A stretch of 64,000 nt of DNA from an uncultured Chloroflexota bacterium (GCA_900696595.1 CAADGT010000143.1:62001-126000), one strand, 5' to 3'; shown: positions 7,761-17,084, counted from the stretch's first letter. Numbers and translations are program-made. Notes: generated from the letters alone by a model not told the origin.

Positions 7761-9119
7761 ATGAGCGCCTACGAAAAGATAGACGCATACATAGACAGGA
7801 ACCTCAACCAAAGCCTGGACGAACTCAAACGCTACGCCGCCCAGCCGAGCATCAGCGCCCAAAACCTGGGGTTGAAAGAATGCGCCCAGATCGTGAAAGA
7901 GATGCTCGAAAAGCGCGGGTTCAAATCCAAGATCATGGACACCGACGGCGCGCCGGTGGTCTTCGGCGAACGCAAAGGCAAAAGCGACAAAACGATATTG
8001 ATCTACAACCATTACGACGTTCAACCGCCGGAGCCGCTGGAACTATGGGACAGCCCGCCCTTCGAGCCGGAGATCCGCGACGGAAAATTTTACGGGCGCG
8101 GAGTCAGCGACGACAAGGGACACCTCACCTCGCGCCTGCATGCCATAGACGCCTTCCTCGCCGAAGAAGGCGAACTGCCCTGCAACATCAAATTCATCGT
8201 CGAGGGCGAGGAGGAAACCTCCAGCGTTCACCTGCACGACTTCATCGCCCAAAACATTGATCTCCTCAAAGCAGACGCCTGCATCTGGGAGTTCGGCGGC
8301 GTGGATCACCGCGAGCGCCCCCAGCAATATCTCGGCTTGCGCGGCATCTGCTACGTCGAACTTTCGGTCACATCGTTATCAACCGACGTCCATTCGGGGC
8401 TCGGCGGGAGCATCCTGCCCAACGCCGCATGGAGACTCGTCTGGGCGCTGAACACGCTCAAAGGCGAAGACGAGCGGATTCGCATCCCCGGCTTTTACGA
8501 CGACTGCGTCCAGCCCACCGAACGCGACAGGGAATTTATGGACAAACTGCCCGACATGGCGGACGAATACAAAAAACGCTACGGCGCAAAGAACTTCATC
8601 AAAGGGCTGACCGGCGGCATGGACTTGAAACTCGAAGAAGTCTTCGTCCCCACCTGCACCATCTGCGGCCTCACCAGCGGATACCAGGGACCCGGCTCCA
8701 AGACCGTCCAGCCCGCCTTCGCCTCCGCCAAAGTGGACTTTCGCCTTGTGCCGAATCAGAAACCGAAAGACATCCTGCAAAAACTGCGCGCCCATTTGGA
8801 CGCCGAAGGCTTCAACGACGTTCAAATTAATTTTTTGGGAGGCGAACCCGCGGCGCGCACCGATCCGGATCATCCCTTCGTCAAACTGGTTTCGGAAACC
8901 GCCGAAGAAATCTACGACGCAAAGATGGACATCGTCCCCATGATCGGCGGGTCGGGACCGAACTACCCCTTCGTCCACGACCTCGGACTGCCGGTGGTGA
9001 CGATGGGCATCGGCTACCCCGACACCAAAGCCCACGCCCCCAACGAAAACTTCCGCATTGACCTGTACGCCCAACACGCCAAACACATGGCAAGAGTGAT
9101 GCGGGAGTTCTCAAAGTAG
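7761..9119 (+). CDS. M20-family metallopeptidase (dipeptidase, ArgE/DapE/CPG2 group)
   Basis: Two-zinc amidohydrolase that probably cleaves dipeptides or N-acyl amino acids in the cytosol. Of 452 residues, the zinc site is built by H84 and D86 (NHYDVQP), D117 (GRGVSDDKG) and the E149-E152 cluster (EGEEE) with the catalytic Glu. The dimerisation (lid) domain occupies roughly 190-370, and GGSGPNYPF plus the terminal TMGIGYP...HAPNE give the last ligand region. AAGGAG precedes the start. The exact substrate cannot be read from sequence. Confidence 0.92.
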   Translation: MSAYEKIDAYIDRNLNQSLDELKRYAAQPSISAQNLGLKECAQIVKEMLEKRGFKSKIMDTDGAPVVFGERKGKSDKTILIYNHYDVQPPEPLELWDSPPFEPEIRDGKFYGRGVSDDKGHLTSRLHAIDAFLAEEGELPCNIKFIVEGEEETSSVHLHDFIAQNIDLLKADACIWEFGGVDHRERPQQYLGLRGICYVELSVTSLSTDVHSGLGGSILPNAAWRLVWALNTLKGEDERIRIPGFYDDCVQPTERDREFMDKLPDMADEYKKRYGAKNFIKGLTGGMDLKLEEVFVPTCTICGLTSGYQGPGSKTVQPAFASAKVDFRLVPNQKPKDILQKLRAHLDAEGFNDVQINFLGGEPAARTDPDHPFVKLVSETAEEIYDAKMDIVPMIGGSGPNYPFVHDLGLPVVTMGIGYPDTKAHAPNENFRIDLYAQHAKHMARVMREFSK

Positions 9120-9147
9120 GACAAACTCAAGTTTGCCCTACTCAAAG
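9117..9147. repeat. Short family B palindrome (AGGACAAACTCAAGTTTGCCCT)
   Basis: GACAAACT and AGTTTGCC flank a two-base centre immediately after the M20 peptidase, and the gene's TAG stop touches the repeat. Related short copies occur at 11134-11175 and 26999-27050. Confidence 0.6.
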
Positions 9148-9247
9148 TGACCTTGTTCACTCCAAATTCGTGACGTTCTATCGTCCAAATTTGAATATAA
9201 TTTCAACCGTCATCACATCCCAATCAAAAAAAATCATGGAGGTAGCC

Positions 9248-9889
9248 ATGTTCGTCAGCGAAAGAATGTCCCGCCCTGTCATCACCGTCGCGCCAGAAAC
9301 CCCCGTTCCAGACGCGCTCGCCCTGCTCAAAAAAGAACACATCCGCCGCGCGCCCGTCGTGCAGGATGGAAAAATCGTCGGCATCGTCTCGGCCAGCGAC
9401 CTGCTGAACGCCTCGCCCTCGCCCGTCACCAGCCTGAGCGTGTGGGAGATGAACTACCTCATCGGCAAAGTCACCGTCAGACAGGTCATGAGCAAAAAAG
9501 TCGTCACCGTCGAAGCCGACACCCCCATCGAAGAAGCCGCGCGCATCATGGCGGATAAAAAATTCGGCGGACTGCCCGTCATGCGCTCCGGCAAACTCGT
9601 CGGCATCATCACCGAAACCGACCTCTTCAAAGCCTTCCTCGAACTGATGGGCGCGCGCGCCAAAGCCCTGCGCGTCACCGCCGAAATCGAAGACAAGCCC
9701 GGCGTGTTGGCCCAAATCACCAAAGCCGTGGCCGAAGCCGGCGGCAACTTCATCTCCTTCGGAATGTTCTCCGGCAACGACGCCGCCAGCAAAGTCGTGG
9801 TCTTCAAAGCCGCCGGGGTAAAAGAAAACGACCTGAAAAAAAGCCTCGCAAAAACGGTCAAAAAATTCTGGGATACCCGCCAGAGTTAA
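9248..9889 (+). CDS. CBS-domain pair plus ACT domain protein (AcuB-like)
   Basis: A 213-aa cytosolic regulator: two CBS motifs (about 1-55 and 78-135, each with a V-x-P-E/D-T-P start and GI(V/I)(S/T)xxDL end) followed by an ACT domain (about 143-213, VTAEIEDKPGVLAQITKAVAEAGGN). CBS pairs bind adenine nucleotides and ACT domains bind small ligands such as amino acids. The start at 9248 follows GGAGG; an earlier in-frame ATG (9170) lacks a site. A terminator follows directly. Partner enzyme unknown. Confidence 0.85.
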   Translation: MFVSERMSRPVITVAPETPVPDALALLKKEHIRRAPVVQDGKIVGIVSASDLLNASPSPVTSLSVWEMNYLIGKVTVRQVMSKKVVTVEADTPIEEAARIMADKKFGGLPVMRSGKLVGIITETDLFKAFLELMGARAKALRVTAEIEDKPGVLAQITKAVAEAGGNFISFGMFSGNDAASKVVVFKAAGVKENDLKKSLAKTVKKFWDTRQS

Positions 9890-9895
9890 CACAAA

Positions 9896-9940
9896 CGCGG
9901 CGCCTTCTTTTTTGACGAAGGCGCCGCGCTTTTTATTTTT
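9896..9940 (+). terminator. Strong rho-independent terminator
   Basis: Perfect 12-bp stem CGCGGCGCCTTC (9896-9907) / GAAGGCGCCGCG (9917-9928), then a T-rich tail. It separates the CBS-ACT gene from the convergent DUF1786 gene. Confidence 0.92.
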
Positions 9941-9958
9941 CGAATTTCCCCGCGCCGG

Positions 9959-11128
9959 TCACGGATTCTCATCCCACGGCGCGACTCTGCGCCCGCGCCC
10001 GCCTCTCAACGACCCGGAAACGGTTTCCTCCAACCCAGGCAGAATCTCCGCCGCAGCCGCGAGCAAACCAAAGCAACCCGCGATCATCATGTCGCCGAAG
10101 GGGGCGGCAAAATAAGGGCGCAACGATTTACGATTTGCGCTTTCAGACTGACGATTGAAGAGCGAACGCCGGGGTCCTGTGACAACAACATCGAAATCGT
10201 CGTTTCCAAATTCAAAGATTTCATCCGCGTACATCAACGCGCCGTGGCCCATGTCGTCGAAGACGTCCTCGTGTTTGAGCGAGCCGTCCGCCAGTTTACC
10301 GAGCAAACCCTCCAGTTTCGGCAGGTCAATCTCGCCGGTATGATGCTCGAAGACTCCCGCGATTCCTTTTCCATTCAGGCGAAATGCAAGCGTATGAAAA
10401 TTCCCCACGTTGCAGACGATTTTATTTTCGCGTTCCGCGGCGACGGGATCGAAGCCCGCCCCCAAAACCGCCGCCGGAGCCGTATCCATCACCACGAGCG
10501 GACAGTCGAGATTCCGCGCCGAATCCGCCACGGCTTGCAGGCGCGTCATGCTTTTGGGAATATCGCCCGCAAGGTAAGCGAACGCCGCAAGCGAATTCTT
10601 CGCCCGAATGCGCTCATCCAGATAATCGAAACGGAACTGCCGATCCGAAACGCCGGGCGGCGCGTTGCCATGATCGAACACAGCGACCGCGGCCGCCGCC
10701 AGGTCTTTCAGCGACACGCCGTAATCGGCGAACGTTTTGGCGATGAGCGGAAAGTCAAAATCCTTAAACTCATAACGCGCAAATTGCAGTTCGCCGCCCT
10801 CTTCCTCGCTTACGATCTTCACCCCAAGCGCCCGCACCTTGTCCAGTTCATCGTTGAGAGTCGTCGCGGCGGAGGGAGTCATATACACCGGAATCCCCGC
10901 GCGGACAAGTTCCTCGACCGCCCAGGATGAGGGACCGCCGCCCATCTGTCGCCCGCAAATCAGGATCGGGTCGCGGCGCGAATCGCGCAACCGGCGCCTG
11001 AGGCGGCGATTCGCCATCAGCGTCGGCGAAGGCAGAACGAGTTTGAATCCGTTCTCGGGGTCGAGATTCGAATCGTAGAGAAAAATATCCTGCGTGCCCG
11101 TGCCGATGTCAACCGCTAAAATTTTCAT
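9959..11128 (-). CDS. DUF1786 family protein with ASKHA-like start
   Basis: 389 aa. The N terminus MKILAVDIGTGTQDIFLYD is a phosphate-binding motif of the actin/sugar-kinase (ASKHA) type, and later CNVGNFHTLAF and VVVTGPRRSLF resemble further nucleotide-site loops. DUF1786 members have sometimes been labelled pyruvate formate-lyase activating enzymes, but no radical-SAM CxxxCxxC motif is present, so that label is not supported. Nothing nearby suggests a pathway. Confidence 0.7.
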   Translation of the reverse strand: MKILAVDIGTGTQDIFLYDSNLDPENGFKLVLPSPTLMANRRLRRRLRDSRRDPILICGRQMGGGPSSWAVEELVRAGIPVYMTPSAATTLNDELDKVRALGVKIVSEEEGGELQFARYEFKDFDFPLIAKTFADYGVSLKDLAAAAVAVFDHGNAPPGVSDRQFRFDYLDERIRAKNSLAAFAYLAGDIPKSMTRLQAVADSARNLDCPLVVMDTAPAAVLGAGFDPVAAERENKIVCNVGNFHTLAFRLNGKGIAGVFEHHTGEIDLPKLEGLLGKLADGSLKHEDVFDDMGHGALMYADEIFEFGNDDFDVVVTGPRRSLFNRQSESANRKSLRPYFAAPFGDMMIAGCFGLLAAAAEILPGLEETVSGSLRGGRGRRVAPWDENP

Positions 11129-11133
11129 GGCTG

Positions 11134-11175
11134 CCCGTAGGACAAACTTAAGTTTGTCCTACGCCTTGTCCTACA
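11134..11175. repeat. Family B short palindrome with partial duplication
   Basis: GTAGGACAAACTTAAGTTTGTCCTAC is a perfect palindrome around CTTAAG, followed by a further partial CCTTGTCCTAC unit. It lies between DUF1786 and the MbfA-like gene and slightly overlaps the latter's stop codon region. Confidence 0.75.
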
Positions 11176-12049
11176 CCTCGATGCCAAGCCACATGCGGAT
11201 GAGATAGCCGATGCCGAAACTGAACGCGGCAACGCTCAGGCTCAAACCCGCCATCTCGAGGAAACGCTCGCGGAAGGATTCGCCTTTCGCCACCGAGATG
11301 TAATAATTGAAGACCGCAATGATAAGCACGGCGGTCAGGAGCGCGATCGCAAGGTCGAGATAATAAGTGGCCGGGCTGATGAGGTAGGGAAGCACAAGCA
11401 GGCTGACGGTGACGATATAGGCAAAGCCGGTGTAGACCGCCGCGCGCACGGGATGTTTGTTCGTCTTTTCGGAGCGCGTGGAAAGATATTCGCTGGCCGC
11501 CATGGACATGGAGGCGGCGATGCCCGTGATCAAACCGGAGAGGGCGATCAGGTCGCCGCGTTGCAACGCCAGCGTCAGCCCCGCCAGCGCGCCGGTCAGT
11601 TCGACGAGCGCGTCGTTCAGACCCAGCACCACCGAACCGGCGTATTGCAGGCGCTCTTCATCGAGCATGTTGATCAGTTCGCTCTCGTGTTTGTCCTCCT
11701 CCTCCTGGTATCTTGCCGCCTCGGGGATTTCCCCCGCAACCGCCTGATAATTTTTTTGCGCGGCGTCCTCGCCCCGCTCCATGAGCTTGACGCCGAAGGT
11801 AAAGCCAAAGAGCAGGCTGAGGGCGGTATAAAACCAGACCGTGAACCAGCGCGGCTGGACTTCCTCGCCCGTATATTTCTTCCAGCCGTTGTAATGGCGC
11901 AACTCGTCCTCGGCGATACGGTCGAGCAGGGCGGCGTTTTCCGGGGATTTGATCCGTTTTGCCAGCCGTTTGTAGATATGGTATTCGGTGATCTCGGTTT
12001 GCTGAAATAAAATCACTTTGCTGCGAATCTCTTCGCTGAGGGTTTGCAT
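11171..12049 (-). CDS. mbfA: Ferritin-like domain fused to VIT1/CCC1 transporter (MbfA type)
   Basis: Residues 1-125 form a ferritin-like helical domain with paired metal ligands (E19/E22 in TEITEYH, EDELRHYN near 47-54, a Glu-rich EEEDKHESE region), and 130-292 form the five-helix VIT1/CCC1 iron/manganese carrier with LGLNDALVELTGALAGL and AASMSMAASEYLS. Characterised MbfA proteins export iron from the cytosol. Length (292 aa) is slightly under typical MbfA. AGGAG precedes the ATG. No Fur-box could be identified with certainty. Confidence 0.88.
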   Translation of the reverse strand: MQTLSEEIRSKVILFQQTEITEYHIYKRLAKRIKSPENAALLDRIAEDELRHYNGWKKYTGEEVQPRWFTVWFYTALSLLFGFTFGVKLMERGEDAAQKNYQAVAGEIPEAARYQEEEDKHESELINMLDEERLQYAGSVVLGLNDALVELTGALAGLTLALQRGDLIALSGLITGIAASMSMAASEYLSTRSEKTNKHPVRAAVYTGFAYIVTVSLLVLPYLISPATYYLDLAIALLTAVLIIAVFNYYISVAKGESFRERFLEMAGLSLSVAAFSFGIGYLIRMWLGIEV

Positions 12050-12210
12050 GGCTGCTCCTGTCTGAAGGCGTCGAAGCGCGATTAAAAAATTTTAACTTCC
12101 ATCGCCCTTCCGCGCAAAAGATCGCGAATTATGCGGGCAGGGTTATTTTACGTCATTTCAGGAAATAAAACGCGCGCCCGGAAGCGCGCGCGGCAAAATA
12201 ATGACCTTCG

Positions 12211-13014
12211 TTATATCTTTTGCAGGACAAAATACCAGTATCGGCGTTTTTCCAAATGAGGCATGGCTTCGGGCGAGGTCATGTCGAGACCGGCGAAGTG
12301 ATAGAACTGTTTGCGAAGAATCGCGGGGATATAGGTATTGACCAGATGGATGCGTCTCTCGCGGTCCTGTTCCATGGCTTTCAACACGTTCTCGGTGATC
12401 TCCTCCTCGCGGGCGATCTTCATTCCCAGGGCGCGCACTTGTTCGCGCCAGTCCTCCACCTTTTCCTCGTAGCGCAGGTCGGTGTAAAGAAAACAACCGC
12501 CGGGTTTCAAGACGCGCCTGACGTGACCGAAAAATTTTTCGATGTTCGGGTAATACAGGGACGCCTCCACGTTCACGACAATATCAAAGGACGAGTCGGG
12601 GAACTTCAAGTTTTCAGCGTTGCCGTGTTCGAAGCGCAAGCCCTCCATCTGATGGTGTTGCCGACAGAACTCGACGGCTTTATGGGAGAAATCCACGCCA
12701 ATGTAGGAGCGCGGCTTGAAATAGCGCATGATGAAGGACGCGCCTCCGCCCCGTCCCGAACTGACTTCGAGCGCGTCGGCATTCGTCCAGTCCGCATGTT
12801 TTGCCACGTGATGATACAGCTGCAAGGGATAGCGATGAATCTCGTCGTCGGGATGAAGCGGCAGGAGCTCGCACCCCTCGTGATGGGCGGTATAGCCGAA
12901 ATTCATGAACAGCACATCGCGCCTCACGCCCAGCATGGAGATGAATTCATATTGCAGGCGCGTCAGCAGGCTCTTCAGGGTTGGAAATTGGTGGAACAAG
13001 ACCTTGTTCAGCAT
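12211..13014 (-). CDS. Class I SAM-dependent methyltransferase
   Basis: 267 aa. The SAM site is visible as ALEVSSGRGGGASFIMRYF (motif I), YIGVDFS (motif II), FDIVVNVEASLYYPN and VLKPGGCFLYTD (motif post-III), a layout seen in methyltransferases related to the phthiotriolone and sterol enzymes. The ATG at 13014 is chosen because AGGAGAG lies just before it; an in-frame ATG at 13122 would add 36 residues but has only a weak site. Substrate unknown. Confidence 0.85.
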   Translation of the reverse strand: MLNKVLFHQFPTLKSLLTRLQYEFISMLGVRRDVLFMNFGYTAHHEGCELLPLHPDDEIHRYPLQLYHHVAKHADWTNADALEVSSGRGGGASFIMRYFKPRSYIGVDFSHKAVEFCRQHHQMEGLRFEHGNAENLKFPDSSFDIVVNVEASLYYPNIEKFFGHVRRVLKPGGCFLYTDLRYEEKVEDWREQVRALGMKIAREEEITENVLKAMEQDRERRIHLVNTYIPAILRKQFYHFAGLDMTSPEAMPHLEKRRYWYFVLQKI

Positions 13015-13149
13015 GGCTCTCTCCTGTGCGGTAAAAATTCCGGGGCGTCTTTGTAAAAGGTGTCGGTTATAACCCTGCGCGTTTTCAGACGATGCGCCGC
13101 CGTGGAAGGTGGTGAGCGTCATCCGCCTGCGTTGCCCGCAGCGGGAATT

Positions 13150-13566
13150 TCATTCGACGATGATCGTATATTCTTTATCCAGGGTCTGCCCGCTGACCTG
13201 GGTTCCAAAACACCAGACGGAGAGGGTGAATGAATACGTCCCCGCCTCCGTCGCAGTTCCTCCAATGACGGCGGAATCTTCGCCCTGCATGAAGGTCAGT
13301 TCCAGCCCGGCTGGGAGCGACCCGTTCGAAATGTACATATCGCCGACAGGGGTTACGTTCTGGGCGATGCGGATCAGGGCTTCGTACTTTTCGCCAATCT
13401 GCGCATTTGGCAGGGACTCCGGCTCGATGATCAGCGGAGCGGCGACCGGCTCGAACTCAGGCGCCTCAGTCCGGGTCGCCCGGGCGCCGCCCGTAAACAA
13501 GGAACAGGCAAGGGCAGAGACCGAAATCAGCAGGAGCGGAAAGGATGGGGATGTTTTATTTCTCAT
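13150..13566 (-). CDS. Lipoprotein with putative Ig-like (He_PIG-type) domain
   Basis: 138 aa. A signal peptide ends in the lipobox SALAC with Cys21 as the lipidation site. The rest resembles the putative-Ig fold: ...GEKYEALI...SNGSLPAGLELTF...VIGGTATEAGTYSFTLSV, the PAGL/GT-x-T-x-AGTY pattern of cadherin-like bacterial Ig domains. Probably anchored to the outer face of the membrane. No partner identified. Confidence 0.75.
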   Translation of the reverse strand: MRNKTSPSFPLLLISVSALACSLFTGGARATRTEAPEFEPVAAPLIIEPESLPNAQIGEKYEALIRIAQNVTPVGDMYISNGSLPAGLELTFMQGEDSAVIGGTATEAGTYSFTLSVWCFGTQVSGQTLDKEYTIIVE

Positions 13567-13609
13567 GGTTCAAACTTCTGAAAATCCAACCGGCATTATA
13601 AATCAAACC

Positions 13610-13637
13610 AAAAAGCCCCGCAGTTTCCCGCGAGGCT
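13610..13637 (-). terminator. Rho-independent terminator of the gcv operon
   Basis: Read on the minus strand: AGCCTCGC (13637-13630), 8-nt loop, GCGGGGCT (13621-13614), then a run of T. It lies about 20 nt after the gcvPB stop; the stem contains one G-T pair. Confidence 0.82.
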
Positions 13638-13658
13638 TCCTTTCTCACTGATCACCGC

Positions 13659-15143
13659 TCACTGATCGCTATACCCCTCCGGCAGCCAGCAACATAAGAC
13701 CAGTTCCCTTGCCGCCTTGACCTCGTCCATGCGTCCGAACCGGGTGGTACTGGGCGCGCCATGGAGCAGTTCCGGCTGGGTTTGAGACTCTTCGGCAATT
13801 TTGATCATTGCATCCGCAAAGCGGTCGAGGGTATCCTTGTTCTCGGTCTCGGTCGGTTCGATCATCAACGCTTCGGGGACGATGAGCGGGAAGTAGTTTG
13901 TGGGCGGGTGGAAGTTGTAATCCATCAGGCGTTTTGAAATATCCAGGGCGCGGACATCGCTCCCGTCAAAACGTCCCTCGACGACAAACTCGTGCATGCA
14001 AATGCGGTCGTAAGGAATACGGTATGTTCCGCGCAATCGCGCCTGCAGGTAGTTCGCGTTCAATACGGCATATTGTGCAATGTCTTTCAAGCCGTCTGCG
14101 CCGTGCATGAGGATGTAGGTATAGGCGCGCACCAGCCCGCCGCCAAAGTGTCCGTGAAAGGCCTTCATGCGCCCAATGCTGTGTTTCGGCGCGACAAACC
14201 CATACAGCGGGGCGATTTCATCGTCGCCCTCTTCCACGATGTCAACCAGCGGCGAGGGGAGAAAATCTGCCAGTCTTTGGCTGACGCCCACCGGGCCCGA
14301 GCCAGGTCCGCCGCCGCCATGCGGGACGGAAAAGGTCTTGTGCAGGTTGAAGTGCATTACGTCAAAACCGAGGTCGCCGGGGCGGACAATGCCGAGCAGG
14401 GCGTTCAGGTTTGCGCCGTCGCCGTACATCAGTCCGCCGCAGTCTTTGACCATTTTTATAACGTCTTCGATATGTTCGTCGAACATGCCGAGCGTGTTGG
14501 GGTTGGTGAGCATCATGCCAACGACGGTATCGTCGCAGGCGGCTTTGAGGGCTTCCAGGTCCACGTTTCCGCGCGGGTCAGAGGGGATGGTGACGACGGT
14601 AAAGCCCAACATACCGACCGAGGCGGGGTTGGTTCCGTGGGCTGCGTCGGGGATGAGCATCTTGACGCGTCTGGTATCGCCGCGCGATTTGTGATAGGCC
14701 GCCATCATCAAGACTCCGGCAAATTCGCCGTGCGCTCCGGCCGCAGGTTGAAGCGTGACTCCTGCAAAACCGCTGATCTCCTTCAGCCATTCCTGCATTT
14801 CGTACATCAGCGCCAGGTTTCCCTGCGCAGTTTCGGCAGGCTGGAGCGGGTGCGAGAACAGAAAACCGGGCAGGCGGCAGGCGTCTTCATTGATTTTTGG
14901 GTTGTATTTCATCGTACACGAGCCCAACGGGTAGAATCCGCCGTCCACCGAGTAGTTGAAGGTGGAGAGTTTCATGTAGTGGCGCACCACGTCCACTTCG
15001 GCGAGTTCGGGCAGGGGCAGGTCGGAGCGAAGCAAAGATTGGGGGGGCAGATCAGTCGTCGGCACGTCGGAGGCGGGCATGGTCACGCCGCGTCGCCCGG
15101 GAGAGGAGAGTTCAAAGATGGTCGGTTCAACGATGTTTGCCAT
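13659..15143 (-). CDS. gcvPB: Glycine dehydrogenase (decarboxylating) subunit 2
   Basis: C-terminal half of the P-protein, which decarboxylates glycine and passes aminomethyl to lipoyl-GcvH. The 494 aa contain the YPLGSCTMKYNPK signature at 71-83, AHGTNPAS near 168-175 and the PLP-binding Lys269 in FNLHKTFSVPHGGGGPG. It starts 2 nt after the gcvPA stop, and its AAAGGAG site lies within the gcvPA end, so the halves are translationally coupled. The last codons and TGA stop fall in a TCACTGA heptamer tract. Confidence 0.95.
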   Translation of the reverse strand: MANIVEPTIFELSSPGRRGVTMPASDVPTTDLPPQSLLRSDLPLPELAEVDVVRHYMKLSTFNYSVDGGFYPLGSCTMKYNPKINEDACRLPGFLFSHPLQPAETAQGNLALMYEMQEWLKEISGFAGVTLQPAAGAHGEFAGVLMMAAYHKSRGDTRRVKMLIPDAAHGTNPASVGMLGFTVVTIPSDPRGNVDLEALKAACDDTVVGMMLTNPNTLGMFDEHIEDVIKMVKDCGGLMYGDGANLNALLGIVRPGDLGFDVMHFNLHKTFSVPHGGGGPGSGPVGVSQRLADFLPSPLVDIVEEGDDEIAPLYGFVAPKHSIGRMKAFHGHFGGGLVRAYTYILMHGADGLKDIAQYAVLNANYLQARLRGTYRIPYDRICMHEFVVEGRFDGSDVRALDISKRLMDYNFHPPTNYFPLIVPEALMIEPTETENKDTLDRFADAMIKIAEESQTQPELLHGAPSTTRFGRMDEVKAARELVLCCWLPEGYSDQ

Positions 15144-15145
15144 GT

Positions 15146-16480
15146 CTACATCTCCTTTAACAAAGCGACGAGCGTGTCAATCTCGTCCTTGCTGTTCATC
15201 TCGGTTACAGCGACGAGAAGTTGATTCTTCATGCCGGGTCCGAGGTCGTAGCCGCCAAGAACGCCGTGATCAAGCAGGTAGCGGTTGATCTCGCCGGCTG
15301 GTTTTGGCGTGTTTAATACAAATTCATGGAAGAAGGGCGCGGAACGGTTCAGGCTGAAACCTTTCAGTTTTTCGAGTTCAGCGGCGGCGTAATGCGCTTT
15401 TTGGTAACACAGGTTGGCCACTTCCCGCAGGCCCTGCCGTCCCAGTACGGAGACATAGACCGCGGCCGCCAGCGCCAGCAGCCCCTGGTTGGTGCAAATG
15501 TTCGATGTGGCGCGCTCGCGTTTAATATGTTGTTCGCGGGCGGTGAGCGTCAGCACGTAGGAACGGTTGCCGCGCGCGTCCATCGTTTCGCCGACGAGGC
15601 GCCCGGCCATTTTATGCACGTAGGATTTCTTTGTGGTGAAGAAGCCGAGGTACGGTCCGCCATACCAGAGCGGGATGCCGAAGGGTTGGGCTTCGCCCAC
15701 GACGATATCCGCGCCCATTTCGCCGGGGGGCTTCAGCATGGCCAGCGCGGTGGGGTTGGCCACGACGCATACCAGCGCGCCCTTTTCGTGCGCCGTTTTA
15801 ATCAGGTCGGCGTAATCGTAGATGCGTCCGAAGAAGTCGGGGTATTGTACTGTGACCAGCATGGTCGCTTCGTCAATGTGCGGGATTACTGCCTCGGGTC
15901 CGCTCTCGCTATTTTCGATATCGTCCCCGACAGTTTCCAGCCCCATGCCTTGCGAATAGGTGCGAATGACTTCGCGATATTGCGGGTGAACTGCGGGCGA
16001 CAAGACGATTTTTTTTCGCTTTCCGCGAAATTGGGCGTACGCCAGGTTGGCCGCCTCGGCCGCGGCGGTGGCGCCGTCGTAATGCGATGCGTTGGAAACT
16101 TCCATGCCGGTCAGGTTGGCCATCAGCGATTGGTATTCAAAGATGGCTTGCAGTGTGCCTTGCGAAATTTCCGGCTGGTAGGGCGTGTACGCGGTATAGA
16201 ATTCGCCGCGCCGCAGGATGTGGTCCACCACGCTGGGGATGTAGTGGTTGTACGCGCCGGCGCCGAGGAATGAGATTAAATCCTGCCGTACGTTCTCGTT
16301 GCTGGACGCCATATCCGCAAGGTGCGCGGCGGCTTCCATTTCTGTTAATGCGGGGGGAAGGTCGAGTTGGGGGAAGCGGTGTGTCTTCGGAATTGCGTCG
16401 AAGAGGTCGTCAAGCGTTTTTACGCCGACGGTCTGCAACATCGCATCCCGTTCTGCGGGAGAGATGGGGATATAGGTCAT
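15146..16480 (-). CDS. gcvPA: Glycine dehydrogenase (decarboxylating) subunit 1
   Basis: N-terminal half of the split P-protein (444 aa); with GcvPB it forms the active heterotetramer. Seen: the FLGAGAYNHYIPS segment near 69-81, YTPYQPEISQGTLQ near 96-109, and the non-PLP fold of the aspartate-aminotransferase superfamily with LGFFTTKK in place of the catalytic Lys site. It lies 180 nt after gcvH, separated by an octamer-repeat tract. Controlled by the upstream glycine riboswitch. Confidence 0.95.
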   Translation of the reverse strand: MTYIPISPAERDAMLQTVGVKTLDDLFDAIPKTHRFPQLDLPPALTEMEAAAHLADMASSNENVRQDLISFLGAGAYNHYIPSVVDHILRRGEFYTAYTPYQPEISQGTLQAIFEYQSLMANLTGMEVSNASHYDGATAAAEAANLAYAQFRGKRKKIVLSPAVHPQYREVIRTYSQGMGLETVGDDIENSESGPEAVIPHIDEATMLVTVQYPDFFGRIYDYADLIKTAHEKGALVCVVANPTALAMLKPPGEMGADIVVGEAQPFGIPLWYGGPYLGFFTTKKSYVHKMAGRLVGETMDARGNRSYVLTLTAREQHIKRERATSNICTNQGLLALAAAVYVSVLGRQGLREVANLCYQKAHYAAAELEKLKGFSLNRSAPFFHEFVLNTPKPAGEINRYLLDHGVLGGYDLGPGMKNQLLVAVTEMNSKDEIDTLVALLKEM

Positions 16481-16490
16481 TTTAGTGTCC

Positions 16491-16655
16491 TGGTTGGGCA
16501 GTCGGGGGTGGTTGGGTAGTCGGATGGTCGGGTGGTCGGGTGGTCGGGCAGTCGGGGGGTCGGGTGGTCGGGGTGGTCTGGCTACTCGACTACTTGACTA
16601 ATTGGCTACTCGACTATTTGACGAATTGGCTGCTCGCCTACTCAACTGATTCGAC
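16491..16655. repeat. Octamer-type simple repeat between gcvH and gcvPA
   Basis: On the plus strand, a GGTCGGGT/GGTCGGGC run (about 16500-16580) is followed by CTACTCGACTA and CTAATTGG units. The period is mostly 7-8 nt. The right part contains GACTA-type words also found, in the same and inverted sense, inside the riboswitch at 17144-17240. No ORF of interest. Confidence 0.7.
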
Positions 16656-16660
16656 CCAAA

Positions 16661-17038
16661 CTAATGCGCTCTTCCTTCGCAATAGGTCTCGTAGCCTCCC
16701 GCGTCCATCAGGTCTCCGGCCGCGCCGCCTTCAAGTTTGATCATCCAGCCTTCGCCATAGGGGTCGGAATTGAGCGTTTCAGGCTTCTCGGAGAGTCCCT
16801 TATTCACGGCGCTGACCCTGCCCGAAGCGGGTGCGTAAATTTCCGACGAGGCTTTGACCGATTCAACCGAGGCGATGGGTTTGCCGACGGTCAACTCCTC
16901 GCCCTCCTCCACAAGAATTTCGACAAAGACGATATCGGAAAGTTGGTTCTGGGCATAATCGGAAATGCCCACCGCGCCGGTGGCCGGGTCGAACCATTCG
17001 TCGGACTTGGCATACTTGAGGTTTTCAGGGGCGTTCAT
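16661..17038 (-). CDS. gcvH: Glycine cleavage system H protein
   Basis: Lipoyl carrier of the glycine cleavage complex, 125 aa. The lipoylated lysine is K62 in SVESVKASSEIYAP, the standard H-protein signature; GISDYAQNQLSDIVFVE is also typical. The ATG at 17038 follows CAGGAGATAA; an upstream in-frame extension (to 17101) would read the terminator hairpin and is rejected. First gene of gcvH-gcvPA-gcvPB; no gcvT is in the window. Confidence 0.96.
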   Translation of the reverse strand: MNAPENLKYAKSDEWFDPATGAVGISDYAQNQLSDIVFVEILVEEGEELTVGKPIASVESVKASSEIYAPASGRVSAVNKGLSEKPETLNSDPYGEGWMIKLEGGAAGDLMDAGGYETYCEGRAH

Positions 17039-17084
17039 GTTTATCTCCTGTGGGTGTGGCGCCGTAGCGCGGATGTTGGCGAAT

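Noticed and set aside
9959-11128. Pyruvate formate-lyase activating enzyme label for DUF1786
   Set aside because: No CxxxCxxC radical-SAM motif.
12211-13122. Longer methyltransferase start at 13122
   Set aside because: AGGAGAG before 13014 and the conserved start there fit better; the extra 36 residues have no family support.
14000-15220. 410-codon frame on the plus strand over gcvPB
   Set aside because: Shadow of gcvPB with the composition of an antisense frame; gcvPB is certain.
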